Under the pieces are notes generated by a model. That model saw only the letters and a list, made by a program, of their open reading frames with translations, had not been told where the DNA came from and searched no databases. Below are positions 33,082 to 41,501 of a stretch of DNA of 64,000 bases, piece after piece (within the stretch, counting starts at the first letter, position 1; the number at the start of each line of letters is the position of its first letter). Position numbers and translations under genes: made by a program. The DNA comes from G963667675 sp964291545 (GTDB lineage: Bacteria > Chloroflexota > Dehalococcoidia > Lucifugimonadales > UBA3495): assembly GCA_964291545.2 (NCBI GenBank), contig OZ219860.1:930001-994000 (forward strand). The letters are read 5' to 3'.

Positions 33082-34503
33082 ATGAGAGAAAATAAGAGGC
33101 AAACTAAGATTTTCCCCCTGGCCCTCGGAGTCCTCTTGGTTCTTACCGTGCTGCTGACGGTTGCCTGCAGCGAGGGCAAGAGTGACGCCGGAGGAGCATC
33201 AGGGCAGCCCAGCGAAACCGCGTCCCCTACGAGCGTCTCCGGAGGGACACCGGAGCAGGCTGGGGAGACTGTGACCCCGACGAGCCGCACCGGAGGGACA
33301 TCAGGGCAGGTTGGGGAGACCGTGGCCCCAGCGGGCGACTCCGAAGGCGGTCAGGGACAGCCGCGGCAATACAAGTGGCACGAGACCCTCGATGAAGTGT
33401 GGAACGGAGTGCGGCTGGTGCTTTCATATCCCGGGTGGGCCGACGGCTTCATTGGGAGGGTAGAGAATACAACAGACAAGACACTCACCAACGTTAGGGT
33501 CGTTATCACTACATCCGATGGGTATACTCTGGTAACAGATGATCTAACGGACCTGGCATCCGGCGAAATCAAGGCCGTCCAACATAACCTCGGAATTTGG
33601 GATCCGTTCGGCACCTGGACTGCCTACCCTGAAGTGGATGTAGATCCAGCGGTCGCTGAAGCTCAGGAGGAGATCACTTGGGATCCTGAGTCAGCGACAA
33701 AGGCCCGAAGGCCCCCTATTCAAGCCTTTGTAGAGTTGCTGGACATACGCTTGGACTGGTCCAATTTTGCCGGGGCGGACGTCTTGGAGGCATGTCGATA
33801 CGCAGCCGGCACGGAAGGTAGCGACAACAGGGGCGAGACTGCCCCGAAATCTATCGAAAGTGTCAGGTACGCAGCGGCAGACGTGCTATACCGTGATGGT
33901 GCTGGAGGAGCCTTAGCGTACGCGGAAATCGACCCTCTTCCCGGGCCTGATGACCCCAACCGCTATGACGAGGAATTTATGGCACAGTGGAACGAGCGTT
34001 TTGACACCTGGCTGACACCTCAGGTCGATGAGCTATTGGACTTGTTCTGCCCTGAGGTATTCGCAAGGCATGAACGTGGAGTGAACGTCATAGGGCAACT
34101 CCCTCACCCCTCCGAACTCACTGGCGCACCGCCGCGGCAGCCATTGACACAAGAGGATGTGAAGAAGTTCTACAGATCGCTGCCTCAGAGCGAACGCTCT
34201 GATCCTGCCATCTTCAGTGATAGGTGTGGCTTGTTCCGCAAACACAATTGGGACATAGCGGCGGTGAGGGACGAGTTGAGTGACGGGCCAGGCCTTGCGT
34301 ATCTCTCGTGGTGGATTTCGTGGTGGTTCGAGCTAGCGGGTTTTGTCGTCAAGACTCCCGAATGGGAGGAATGGGTGTTGCAAGAATACGACCTGCCCCA
34401 GGACCGCCGTCGTTGGAACAGGCTGGATGAATGGACGACCTATTGGGCGGCAAGCGAGCCTCTGGAAAAGCAGCTAATCCAGATGTTCTGCGAAGAATAT
34501 TAG
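33082..34503 (+). CDS. Lipoprotein of unknown function with repeated linker
   Basis: A 473-residue protein with signal peptide and lipobox LTVAC (Cys29), then a Gly/Ser/Thr/Glu-rich linker with two clear 17-residue repeats (GGTxxQxGETVxP core; DNA 33229-33330). Next is an FxLYD-like beta domain (about 105-165, ENTTDKTLTNVRVVI). The C-terminal 280 residues are Trp-rich and charged and match nothing I recognise. It starts with ATG after GGGAGG. Base composition looks a little less GC-rich than neighbours. Likely surface-exposed; function unknown. Confidence 0.7.
   Translation: MRENKRQTKIFPLALGVLLVLTVLLTVACSEGKSDAGGASGQPSETASPTSVSGGTPEQAGETVTPTSRTGGTSGQVGETVAPAGDSEGGQGQPRQYKWHETLDEVWNGVRLVLSYPGWADGFIGRVENTTDKTLTNVRVVITTSDGYTLVTDDLTDLASGEIKAVQHNLGIWDPFGTWTAYPEVDVDPAVAEAQEEITWDPESATKARRPPIQAFVELLDIRLDWSNFAGADVLEACRYAAGTEGSDNRGETAPKSIESVRYAAADVLYRDGAGGALAYAEIDPLPGPDDPNRYDEEFMAQWNERFDTWLTPQVDELLDLFCPEVFARHERGVNVIGQLPHPSELTGAPPRQPLTQEDVKKFYRSLPQSERSDPAIFSDRCGLFRKHNWDIAAVRDELSDGPGLAYLSWWISWWFELAGFVVKTPEWEEWVLQEYDLPQDRRRWNRLDEWTTYWAASEPLEKQLIQMFCEEY
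33229..33330 (+). repeat. 51-base tandem repeat in a lipoprotein linker
   Basis: Two adjacent 51-base units (33229-33279 and 33280-33330) share about four fifths of their bases and encode the GGT-QxGETVxP linker repeat. A decayed third copy follows and a partial one precedes. Copy number may vary between strains. Confidence 0.7.
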
Positions 34504-34534
34504 TGGCAACGACTAAGCAACGAAGGCTCGACCT

Positions 34535-36103
34535 ATGAGTAGAACCTTGGCAAACCGCGACATACAAGCCGCCTGGCATTATCACGACGGGACCAAGCAC
34601 CCCCATGGCCGCCTGATGGACCCGTGGCACTCCTTCGACCCCAGGAAACAGCCCCTGCCGTTCAAGATTTACACCCACTTGGACCCCATTCCCTTACCAA
34701 CCGCCGCCCAGTCGTTGGCGATGCCCGCGTTGTCCGCCGTCTCCGCTGCAGTCCCGCCTTCTGCTGATGTATCCATACCTGACATCGACGCCGTCGCCCG
34801 CATCCTCCACTTTTCGGCCGGCATCACCAAGCAGATTGACTACCCCTGGGGACCCATGTTCTTCCGAGCCGCCGCCTGCACCGGGGCCCTGTACCACATC
34901 GAGCTGTACCTGGTGTGCGGCGACCTGCCCGGCCTCGAAGCAGGCGTCTATCACTACGCACCCCACGATTCGGCCCTTAGGCTGTTGCGACGCGGCGACT
35001 ACCGCGGCCTTCCGGTAGAAGCCAGCGGTAACGAGCCCACCGTTGCCGAGGCTCCCGCAATATTAGTCTTCACCGACGTCTTCTGGCGCAACGCCTGCAA
35101 GTACCAGGCCAGGGAATACCGACATGCCTTTTGGGACTGCGGCACCATCCTCGCCAATGCCCTCGCCATGTCCTCCGCTTTGGAGGTACCCGCCCAGGTC
35201 GTTGCCGGGTTTGTCGACGCCTCAGTCAACGAACTGTTGGACCTTGACCCTCGGCGTGAAGTTGCCGTCGCGCTGGCATCCTTGGGGTGCGGCTCCGCTC
35301 CGTCGCCGGCATCGCCCCAACCCGGCCCCCTCTCCCTCCAAACGGCTCCCATTTCGGACAGGGAGAAAGATTTTCCCGCCATACGCGAGATGCACGACGC
35401 CTCCTCCTTGACCGACCCGGCCGAGGCGGCTTCCTGGCGAGTCCCAAATCCGTCAGACCCCCAACTACAGCCTTCCTGCCCCGCCACTACTTTATGTCCA
35501 CTTGAAGACTCACAAATATCCGGGAATTCGATAGAGTCCGTCATTCGCCGCAGGGGGTCCACCCGCCACTTCGCTCAAGAGCCCATAACGCTGCAGCAGC
35601 TATCGACGGTGCTCGACAAGTCTACCCAAGGCATCCCCGCCGACTTCCTCAATCCTCCCGGCTCGACGCTCAACGACGTCTACCTGATCGTCAACGCCGT
35701 GGACGGCTTGGCTTCCGGGGCCTACGTGTACCACAGGGGCCTGGGTTCCCTGGAGCTGCTGGCCGAGGGGGAGTTCCGTTACCAGGCCGGCTATCTTGGC
35801 CTCACTCAGCAACTGCCCGCCGACGCCAGCGTCAACATATACCTTCTGGCCGATCTACAAACCGTCTTGGAGCGTTTCGGCAACAGGGGATACCGGGCGG
35901 CCCAGCTGGAAGCCAGTACCATAGCTGGAAAAATGTACCTAGCCGCCTACGCCTTGAGGCTGGGCGCGACCGGCCTTACCTTCTACGACGACGGCGTAAC
36001 CCAGTTCTTCTCGCCCCATGCCGAGGGCAAGAGCGTCATGTTCCTGGTGGCGTTGGGGAAAAAGGCCAGGCGCCAGTTGATAGACATAGATACCGGCGGG
36101 TAA
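34535..36103 (+). CDS. Double-domain SagB/ThcOx-family flavin dehydrogenase
   Basis: A 522-residue protein with two nitroreductase-fold SagB-like domains. Domain one (about 75-270) has GALYHIELYLV and GLEAGVYHYAPHD. Domain two (about 330-515) has IRRRGSTRHFAQEPIT, GLASGAYVYHRG, GYRAAQLEAS and LGATGLTFYDD, the usual FMN-binding patterns. SagB proteins oxidise azolines in RiPP synthesis, but stand-alone double-domain forms of unknown role are common in bacteria and archaea. No cyclodehydratase is nearby. A second copy lies at 51514-53112. Confidence 0.88.
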   Translation: MSRTLANRDIQAAWHYHDGTKHPHGRLMDPWHSFDPRKQPLPFKIYTHLDPIPLPTAAQSLAMPALSAVSAAVPPSADVSIPDIDAVARILHFSAGITKQIDYPWGPMFFRAAACTGALYHIELYLVCGDLPGLEAGVYHYAPHDSALRLLRRGDYRGLPVEASGNEPTVAEAPAILVFTDVFWRNACKYQAREYRHAFWDCGTILANALAMSSALEVPAQVVAGFVDASVNELLDLDPRREVAVALASLGCGSAPSPASPQPGPLSLQTAPISDREKDFPAIREMHDASSLTDPAEAASWRVPNPSDPQLQPSCPATTLCPLEDSQISGNSIESVIRRRGSTRHFAQEPITLQQLSTVLDKSTQGIPADFLNPPGSTLNDVYLIVNAVDGLASGAYVYHRGLGSLELLAEGEFRYQAGYLGLTQQLPADASVNIYLLADLQTVLERFGNRGYRAAQLEASTIAGKMYLAAYALRLGATGLTFYDDGVTQFFSPHAEGKSVMFLVALGKKARRQLIDIDTGG

Positions 36104-36116
36104 CCGCCTACCCCGC

Positions 36117-38429
36117 CTATCCCTTCTCCCACAGGGCTTCCAGGATGCTTCCCGGATTCATCGGCAGCCGCGTCATGCGCACTCCCACAGCATCGTAGAT
36201 GGCATTGGCGATGGCTGCCATGGGCGGCACGATGGGCGCCTCCCCCACTCCCCGGACGCCGTAGGGATGCCCCGGGTTGGCCACCTCCACGATTACCGCA
36301 TCGACCATCGGCAGGTCCAGGCTGGTCGGCATCCGGTAGTCCAGGAAGCTGGAGTTCAGCATGTGCCCCTGGTCGTCCAGGTAGTATTCCTCGTTCAGCG
36401 CCCAGCCTATCCCCTGGACCGCTCCGCCCTGTATTTGCCCCTCCACGTAGCCGGGATGAATGGCCTTGCCAGCGTCCTGGATGGCCGTGTACCGCAGAAT
36501 GTCCACCTTCCCAGTCTCCGCGTCCACGTCCACGTCCACCACGTGCAGGGCGAAGGCGTTGCCCACGCCTCCCGGGTTGACCGCGGCCCGCCCCACTATT
36601 GGGCCGCCGGTCCCGTTCAATCGCGGCGCCAGGTTCTTGAGCGTCGTCTTCAACGCCGGGTCGCTCTTGTGCGCAATCACTCCGCCGTCGTACTCCACGT
36701 CTGCCGGGTCCACCTCCCAGATGCTGGCCGCTCGCTCTACCACCTGCCGCTTGATGTCCATGCCGGCCTCGTAACATGCGATGCCCATCTTGAAGGTCAC
36801 TCCGCTGCCGCCCGCCCCTGAACTGAACCCGATTGAATCGGTGTCTCCAATCGACGGCTTGACCTCCTCCGCGGCTATCCCCAGCACTTCCGCCAGTTGC
36901 ATAGCCATCACCGCCCTGGACCCCCCGATGTCCGGGGAGCCTTCGACCAAGCTCACTGTGCCGTCGGGGTTGACGCTGGCCACCGCACTGGCCGGTCCCG
37001 AGTCGTTGTACCACGCCCCCGCGGCCACTCCCCTGCCCCGGTTGGGCCCGCCAACCGGCGTAGCAAGGTGGGGATGGTCCTTGCCCGCCTGCAGCACTTC
37101 CACAAACCCAATCCTCCGGAACACCGGCCCTGCCGGTTCCCGCGTTCCCTCTTTGGCCGCGTTTCGCAACCGGAACTCCACTGGGTCTATGGACAGCTTT
37201 TCGCACAGCTCGTCGATGACCGACTCCACGGCGAACGCCGCCGCCGGCGAGCCGGGCGCCCGGTATGCCGTCGCCTTCTGGGCGTTCACCACCACGTCGA
37301 AGCCTTCTATGTGGGCGTTGGCAATCTCGTAGGCCATCAGTATGGTGCGGCACCCCGCGAATACCGGCGATCCCGGAAAGGCCCCCGCTTCGTACACCAG
37401 CCGGCACTCCGCCGCCGTCAGCTTGCCCTCCTTGGTCGCTCCCAGCTTCACCTTGATGTGGGTGCCTGCGGTGGGCCCGGTGCCTTCGAACACCTCCGCC
37501 CTGGTCATGGTCAGCTTCACCGCCTGCCCCGACTTGCGGGACAAGACGGCCGCCACCGACTCCAGGTACCCCACCAGGCCTTTCCCGCCGAACCCGCCGC
37601 CTATCTCCATGGGCACTATCCTGACCTTGGCCGCGCTCAATCCCAGGAGCTTGGAGGTGCGGTCCCTCAGGCCGAAGTGCCCCTGGGTGCTGCACCAGAT
37701 AGTGACGCTGTCGTCGGACTGCCACAGCGCAGTGGCCGAGTGCGGCTCGATGTAGCCCTGGTGCACCGCCTTGGTGTGGAACTCCCCCTCCGCCACCGCG
37801 TCCGCCTGGTTAAACCCCTGGGCCGTGTCGCCGACCCGGAACTCGATGTGGCTGGCAATATTGCTCTTTTTCCCGTCGGGGTTTTCGCCGTACCCGCCGA
37901 GCCGGTACCTGGGGTCCGCCAGGGTCATCAACCGGTCATGAAGTATCGGCGCATCGTCCTTCATCGCCTCGTAGGCATTTAGCACCGGCGGCAACACCTC
38001 GTACTCCACGTCAATCAGCCCCAGGGCGTCTTCGGCAATCGCGGCGGAAACGGCTGCCACCGCCGCCACCGCATGGCCCCGGAAGAGCGCTTTCTCCCGC
38101 GCCAGCACCCACCGGCTGTAGAAACCGTAGTTCACGTTCGCGCCCTCTCCCTGGTCTGCTACGTCTGCCGACACGTCGGGGAAATCGGCAGCGGTCACCA
38201 CCGCCTTCACCCCTGGCAAGGCCAAAGCGCGGGTTATGTCAATGCTCTTGATGGCCGCATGCGGATGAGGACTGCGCAGCAACTTCCCGTGCAACAGCCC
38301 CGGAGGGAACACGTCGGCGGCATACCGGGCCCGCCCCGTAACCTTGTCCGGACCGTCGTGGCGTATCGGCCGGGTGCCCACAACGCTATACTCCGGTGCC
38401 GGTCCTTGGTTGGATTCGTAGTCAGGCAC
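36117..38429 (-). CDS. Molybdenum hydroxylase large subunit (xanthine dehydrogenase/aldehyde oxidase family)
   Basis: A 770-residue molybdopterin-binding subunit. Visible features are the N-terminal (A/B hammerhead) RPIRHDGPDKVTGRARYAAD, EIGGGFGGKG, the active-site loop AYRAPGSPA and the catalytic Glu in GVGEAPIVPP. The loop lacks the Cys-containing AYxCSFR of true aerobic CO dehydrogenases, so a general aldehyde or N-heterocycle hydroxylase is likelier. The usual FAD-binding and 2Fe-2S subunit genes are not adjacent, which is odd. GTG 38429 follows GGAGGG. Confidence 0.93.
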   Translation of the reverse strand: MPDYESNQGPAPEYSVVGTRPIRHDGPDKVTGRARYAADVFPPGLLHGKLLRSPHPHAAIKSIDITRALALPGVKAVVTAADFPDVSADVADQGEGANVNYGFYSRWVLAREKALFRGHAVAAVAAVSAAIAEDALGLIDVEYEVLPPVLNAYEAMKDDAPILHDRLMTLADPRYRLGGYGENPDGKKSNIASHIEFRVGDTAQGFNQADAVAEGEFHTKAVHQGYIEPHSATALWQSDDSVTIWCSTQGHFGLRDRTSKLLGLSAAKVRIVPMEIGGGFGGKGLVGYLESVAAVLSRKSGQAVKLTMTRAEVFEGTGPTAGTHIKVKLGATKEGKLTAAECRLVYEAGAFPGSPVFAGCRTILMAYEIANAHIEGFDVVVNAQKATAYRAPGSPAAAFAVESVIDELCEKLSIDPVEFRLRNAAKEGTREPAGPVFRRIGFVEVLQAGKDHPHLATPVGGPNRGRGVAAGAWYNDSGPASAVASVNPDGTVSLVEGSPDIGGSRAVMAMQLAEVLGIAAEEVKPSIGDTDSIGFSSGAGGSGVTFKMGIACYEAGMDIKRQVVERAASIWEVDPADVEYDGGVIAHKSDPALKTTLKNLAPRLNGTGGPIVGRAAVNPGGVGNAFALHVVDVDVDAETGKVDILRYTAIQDAGKAIHPGYVEGQIQGGAVQGIGWALNEEYYLDDQGHMLNSSFLDYRMPTSLDLPMVDAVIVEVANPGHPYGVRGVGEAPIVPPMAAIANAIYDAVGVRMTRLPMNPGSILEALWEKG

Positions 38430-38608
38430 GCTGTCCCTCCTGCAGACGATGAGTCAAGCCTCTGCAACCGTTGCACAATCTAGCACATCGACCGTACGCT
38501 GTCTTTTCCGGGCTTGGGGCGCTGGGCAACCTTCTCATCCTCGCCGGAAACCAATTAGAATATGCTGTACTCGCACAGCAAACCTGTACCTGGTAAGGAG
38601 GTGGCGCC

Positions 38609-39865
38609 ATGGCTAAGAGTGGTCACCAGTTGGACCTGTTGGGTCAGGACATCGTCGACTTCGACGAGAGGGTGAGCATCCCACGGCTGAAGAAGGAACG
38701 CCTGGAACGGCTCCAAGCCCAGATGGCCAAGGACGATATAGGGGGCCTGCTTCTTTTCGATCCCCTCAATATCCGGTACGCCACCGGCCGCAGGAACTCC
38801 GGCGCGGTCAAGATGCGATTGTTCTGGATTTATGTCATCATCCCCCGGGAAGGCGCACCGTATATCCCTGAAGAGCACTACGGCAGCGCACCCCTCGAAG
38901 GCCAGGGAGGGTTCGCCGAGTCTGAAAACAGGGGAAGGCGCGGCAGCGTCTGGGAGTACCTCGGCTGCGGGCGAAACGTGGCAGAGGCGGCCCGGCTTTT
39001 CGGCGTCGGTATCAGGGACGCAATGAACGAACTGGGCATCGCCGGAGAGCGGCTGGGAGTAGACAGGCTGGACATGCACCTCCTGGAGTCGCTGCGGGCC
39101 CAGGAGATCAACGTGGTCGATGGCCGGGTGCCCATGGATAAAGCCCGGGTCATAAAGACCGTCGACGAGATCAGCCTTATCCGCCAGGCCTGCGCCATCG
39201 CCGACGTGGCCATCACCAGGACCCGCGACGCCATCGTTCCGGGCGTCACTGAGAACAAGCTTTTCTCCATTCTCACCGCCACCAACACCGAGTTCGGCGG
39301 CGAGCACATGGACGGCCGCTTGTTATCAGCAGGCGGCAATACCAACCCGTGGGGCGCCCTCGCCAGCGACCGGATAGTGCGGCACGGGGACCTGGTGGGG
39401 TACGACACCGACATGGCCGGCCCCATGGGCTACTTCGCCGACGTGTCCCGCACCTACCTCTGCGGCGACGGCAGGCCCGACGATGAGCAACTGGAAGCCT
39501 ATAAACTGGCCTACAACTTCATCTACGAGTCCATGGACCTCTTCAGGCCCGGGATGAGTTTCCCGGAGATCGCCGAGAAGTGCCCCGTGCTTCCCGATGA
39601 ATACAAGGACCAGAGATACGCGGCAATAGCCCACGGCGTTGGCATGTCCGACGAGTGGCCCATGGTCTACTGGCCGAACCAGAGCTGGAGCGGATTCGGC
39701 AACGACCCCGACGTCCTGGAAGAGAACATGGTAATCAGCATCGAGGGGCTCGCCAGCAAGGTCGGAGCGCGCGAGAGCGTAAAGCTGGAGGAGCAGGTCC
39801 TGATCACCGCCGACGGTCCGGAGATTCTCTCCAAGGCGCCCTTCGACGACCGCTTCCTGACCTAG
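38609..39865 (+). CDS. M24-family metalloprotein, DddP-like (candidate DMSP lyase)
   Basis: A 418-residue pita-bread-fold protein. It carries metal ligands Asp268, Asp278, His342, Glu379 and Glu394, and also Asp266 (in YDTDMAGP) and Asp348 (in HGVGMSDEWP). These extra acidic residues and the spacings match the DMSP lyase DddP (as I recall: D295, D297, D307, H371, D377, E406, E421) rather than plain Xaa-Pro peptidases. The VKLEEQVLIT and C-terminal PFDDRFLT segments also look DddP-like. A strong AAGGAGGT lies seven bases before ATG 38609. DMSP cleavage is an inference; an M24 peptidase or creatinase-like enzyme remains possible. Confidence 0.85.
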   Translation: MAKSGHQLDLLGQDIVDFDERVSIPRLKKERLERLQAQMAKDDIGGLLLFDPLNIRYATGRRNSGAVKMRLFWIYVIIPREGAPYIPEEHYGSAPLEGQGGFAESENRGRRGSVWEYLGCGRNVAEAARLFGVGIRDAMNELGIAGERLGVDRLDMHLLESLRAQEINVVDGRVPMDKARVIKTVDEISLIRQACAIADVAITRTRDAIVPGVTENKLFSILTATNTEFGGEHMDGRLLSAGGNTNPWGALASDRIVRHGDLVGYDTDMAGPMGYFADVSRTYLCGDGRPDDEQLEAYKLAYNFIYESMDLFRPGMSFPEIAEKCPVLPDEYKDQRYAAIAHGVGMSDEWPMVYWPNQSWSGFGNDPDVLEENMVISIEGLASKVGARESVKLEEQVLITADGPEILSKAPFDDRFLT

Positions 39866-39978
39866 CGCGGCCGTCCGCAGCGTTATGTGAACTGTACGCG
39901 GCTAATCGTGCGCCGGCGGCGCGTAGCCTTGGCATTTGCCGCTCCCTGGCTTGATCTTCAGTAGAGAGGGGTTTCCAC

Positions 39979-41379
39979 ATGGACAAGGCCGACATCCCCT
40001 TCCTGCCCGCTTCCCAGCTTTCCGGTCTTATCCACGACCGCGCCGTGTCTCCCGTCGAGGCGGTTGAAGCCTACCTCGACCGCATAGACGAGCTGAACCC
40101 CAGGCTGCACGCCTACCTGACCGTCTGCCGCGATGAGGCCATAACCGCCGCCCGGGACGCTGAACGGGCCCTCGCCCGCGGAAACAGCCGCGGCCCCCTG
40201 CACGGCATCCCCTTTGCCGTCAAGGACCAGTTGAACACCGCCGGCATCCGCACCACATCCGGCACGCCCATATTCAACGACTTCGTTCCCGGCGAGGACG
40301 CCGAGGTCGTCGCCAGGCTCAAGGCGGCAGGCGCCATACTCTTGGGCAAGCTCAACCTGACCGAGTTTGGCACCACAAGCCTCTCTCACGCCTTTGAGAC
40401 GGCCCGCAACCCCTGGGACCAGGATAGGTACACCGGGGGCTCCAGCAGCGGCTCAGGCGGCGCTACGGCGGCCTCTTTGTGCGCCGTATCCCTGGGGGAA
40501 GACACCGGCGGGTCCGTCAGGGCCCCTGCCGCCTGGTGCGGGCTCGTCGGCCTCCGGCCCACCTGGGGCCGCGTCAGCCGCTACGGCCTCCGGCCGGGCA
40601 TGTGGTCCATGGACACCATCGGCCCCATCACCCGCACCGTGGAAGACTGCGCCATGACTCTCCAGGCCATAGCCGGCCGCGACCCCAAAGACCTCTACAC
40701 CTGGGACGTCCCGGTGCCCGACTACCGCCGGGCTCTGGACGGCAGCCTGGCAAACACCAAAATCGCCGTCGTCAAGGAGATGCTCTACAGCGACTTGGTG
40801 GACCAGGACATCCGCGACGCCGTGTCCAAGGCGGCAGGCCTGTTGGCCAACCTGGGCGCCCACGTAGACGAAATCTCCATCCCCCTCACCGCCAACTCCA
40901 ACGTCATTTCCACCGTCCTTAGGGTCGAAGCCCCCACCAACTACGGGGAACTGGTCCGTAATCGTGCCCGGGAAATAGAGCACGACAACCGGATTGCCTA
41001 TCAGACGTGGAGCCTGATCCCGGCCCTCGCCTATTACAAGGGCTTGAAGCTGCGCGCCCTGCTCCGCCAACAGGTGCTGGAAGCCTTTACAAAATACGAC
41101 GTGCTGCTGTCGCCCACCATGGGCGCGTCTCCTCCCGATATAACGCCCGACCCGGCCATAACCTCCAAGGCCAACACTCAGCGCAATCGGGCCGGCCTCA
41201 CCGCAACCTTCAGCCTGGCCAGCGCGCCGGCGGTCAGCGTATGCTGCGGCTTTACCGAGGACAATCTTCCCATCGGCCTCCAGCTGGGCGGCAAGCCCTT
41301 TGACGAGCAGACCATCCTCAACACCGCATACGCATACGAGCAAAACACCGAATGGCACACCCGCCGGCCCCCTATCTAG
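39979..41379 (+). CDS. Amidase-signature family amidase
   Basis: A 466-residue amidase with the Ser-cisSer-Lys triad: Lys in PFAVKDQLN, the cis-Ser in the GGSSSGSGG loop and the nucleophile Ser in DTGGSVRAPA. It resembles GatA but no gatB or gatC is near, and the C-terminal half is generic, so a stand-alone hydrolase of unknown amide substrate is likely. It lies 113 bases after the DddP-like gene in the same direction, possibly co-transcribed. Start ATG follows AGAGAGGGG. Confidence 0.9.
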   Translation: MDKADIPFLPASQLSGLIHDRAVSPVEAVEAYLDRIDELNPRLHAYLTVCRDEAITAARDAERALARGNSRGPLHGIPFAVKDQLNTAGIRTTSGTPIFNDFVPGEDAEVVARLKAAGAILLGKLNLTEFGTTSLSHAFETARNPWDQDRYTGGSSSGSGGATAASLCAVSLGEDTGGSVRAPAAWCGLVGLRPTWGRVSRYGLRPGMWSMDTIGPITRTVEDCAMTLQAIAGRDPKDLYTWDVPVPDYRRALDGSLANTKIAVVKEMLYSDLVDQDIRDAVSKAAGLLANLGAHVDEISIPLTANSNVISTVLRVEAPTNYGELVRNRAREIEHDNRIAYQTWSLIPALAYYKGLKLRALLRQQVLEAFTKYDVLLSPTMGASPPDITPDPAITSKANTQRNRAGLTATFSLASAPAVSVCCGFTEDNLPIGLQLGGKPFDEQTILNTAYAYEQNTEWHTRRPPI

Positions 41380-41427
41380 ATTCCCTGCTACTTCGCAGAC
41401 TTATGCCATTGCATAACCGGCAAAGCA

Positions 41428-41456
41428 AAGCCCCGCCAGAGTTCCTGGCGGGGCTT
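41428..41456 (-). terminator. Intrinsic terminator of the binding-protein gene
   Basis: A perfect 12-bp stem (AAGCCCCGCCAG / CTGGCGGGGCTT) with a 5-base loop. On the minus strand it is followed by TGCTTTGC, a modest T-rich tail. It lies 45 bases after the SBP stop and 48 after the convergent amidase stop, and may serve both directions. Confidence 0.75.
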
Positions 41457-41501
41457 ATGCGTGCCTAGGTCTTATACACTCGCCGCTAGATGCGGTCCAC
41501 G

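Noticed and set aside
35983..37725. 580-residue open frame on minus overlapping the molybdenum hydroxylase and SagB gene ends
   Set aside because: It is a GC-driven shadow: Gly/Arg-rich, no family pattern, and the true gene in the other frame is complete.
36117..38429. Aerobic carbon monoxide dehydrogenase (CoxL)
   Set aside because: The active-site loop is AYRAPGSPA, without the Cys of form I CoxL, and coxM/coxS are absent.
39979..41379. GatA subunit of Glu-tRNA(Gln) amidotransferase
   Set aside because: No gatB or gatC nearby and the C-terminal half is that of a general amidase.
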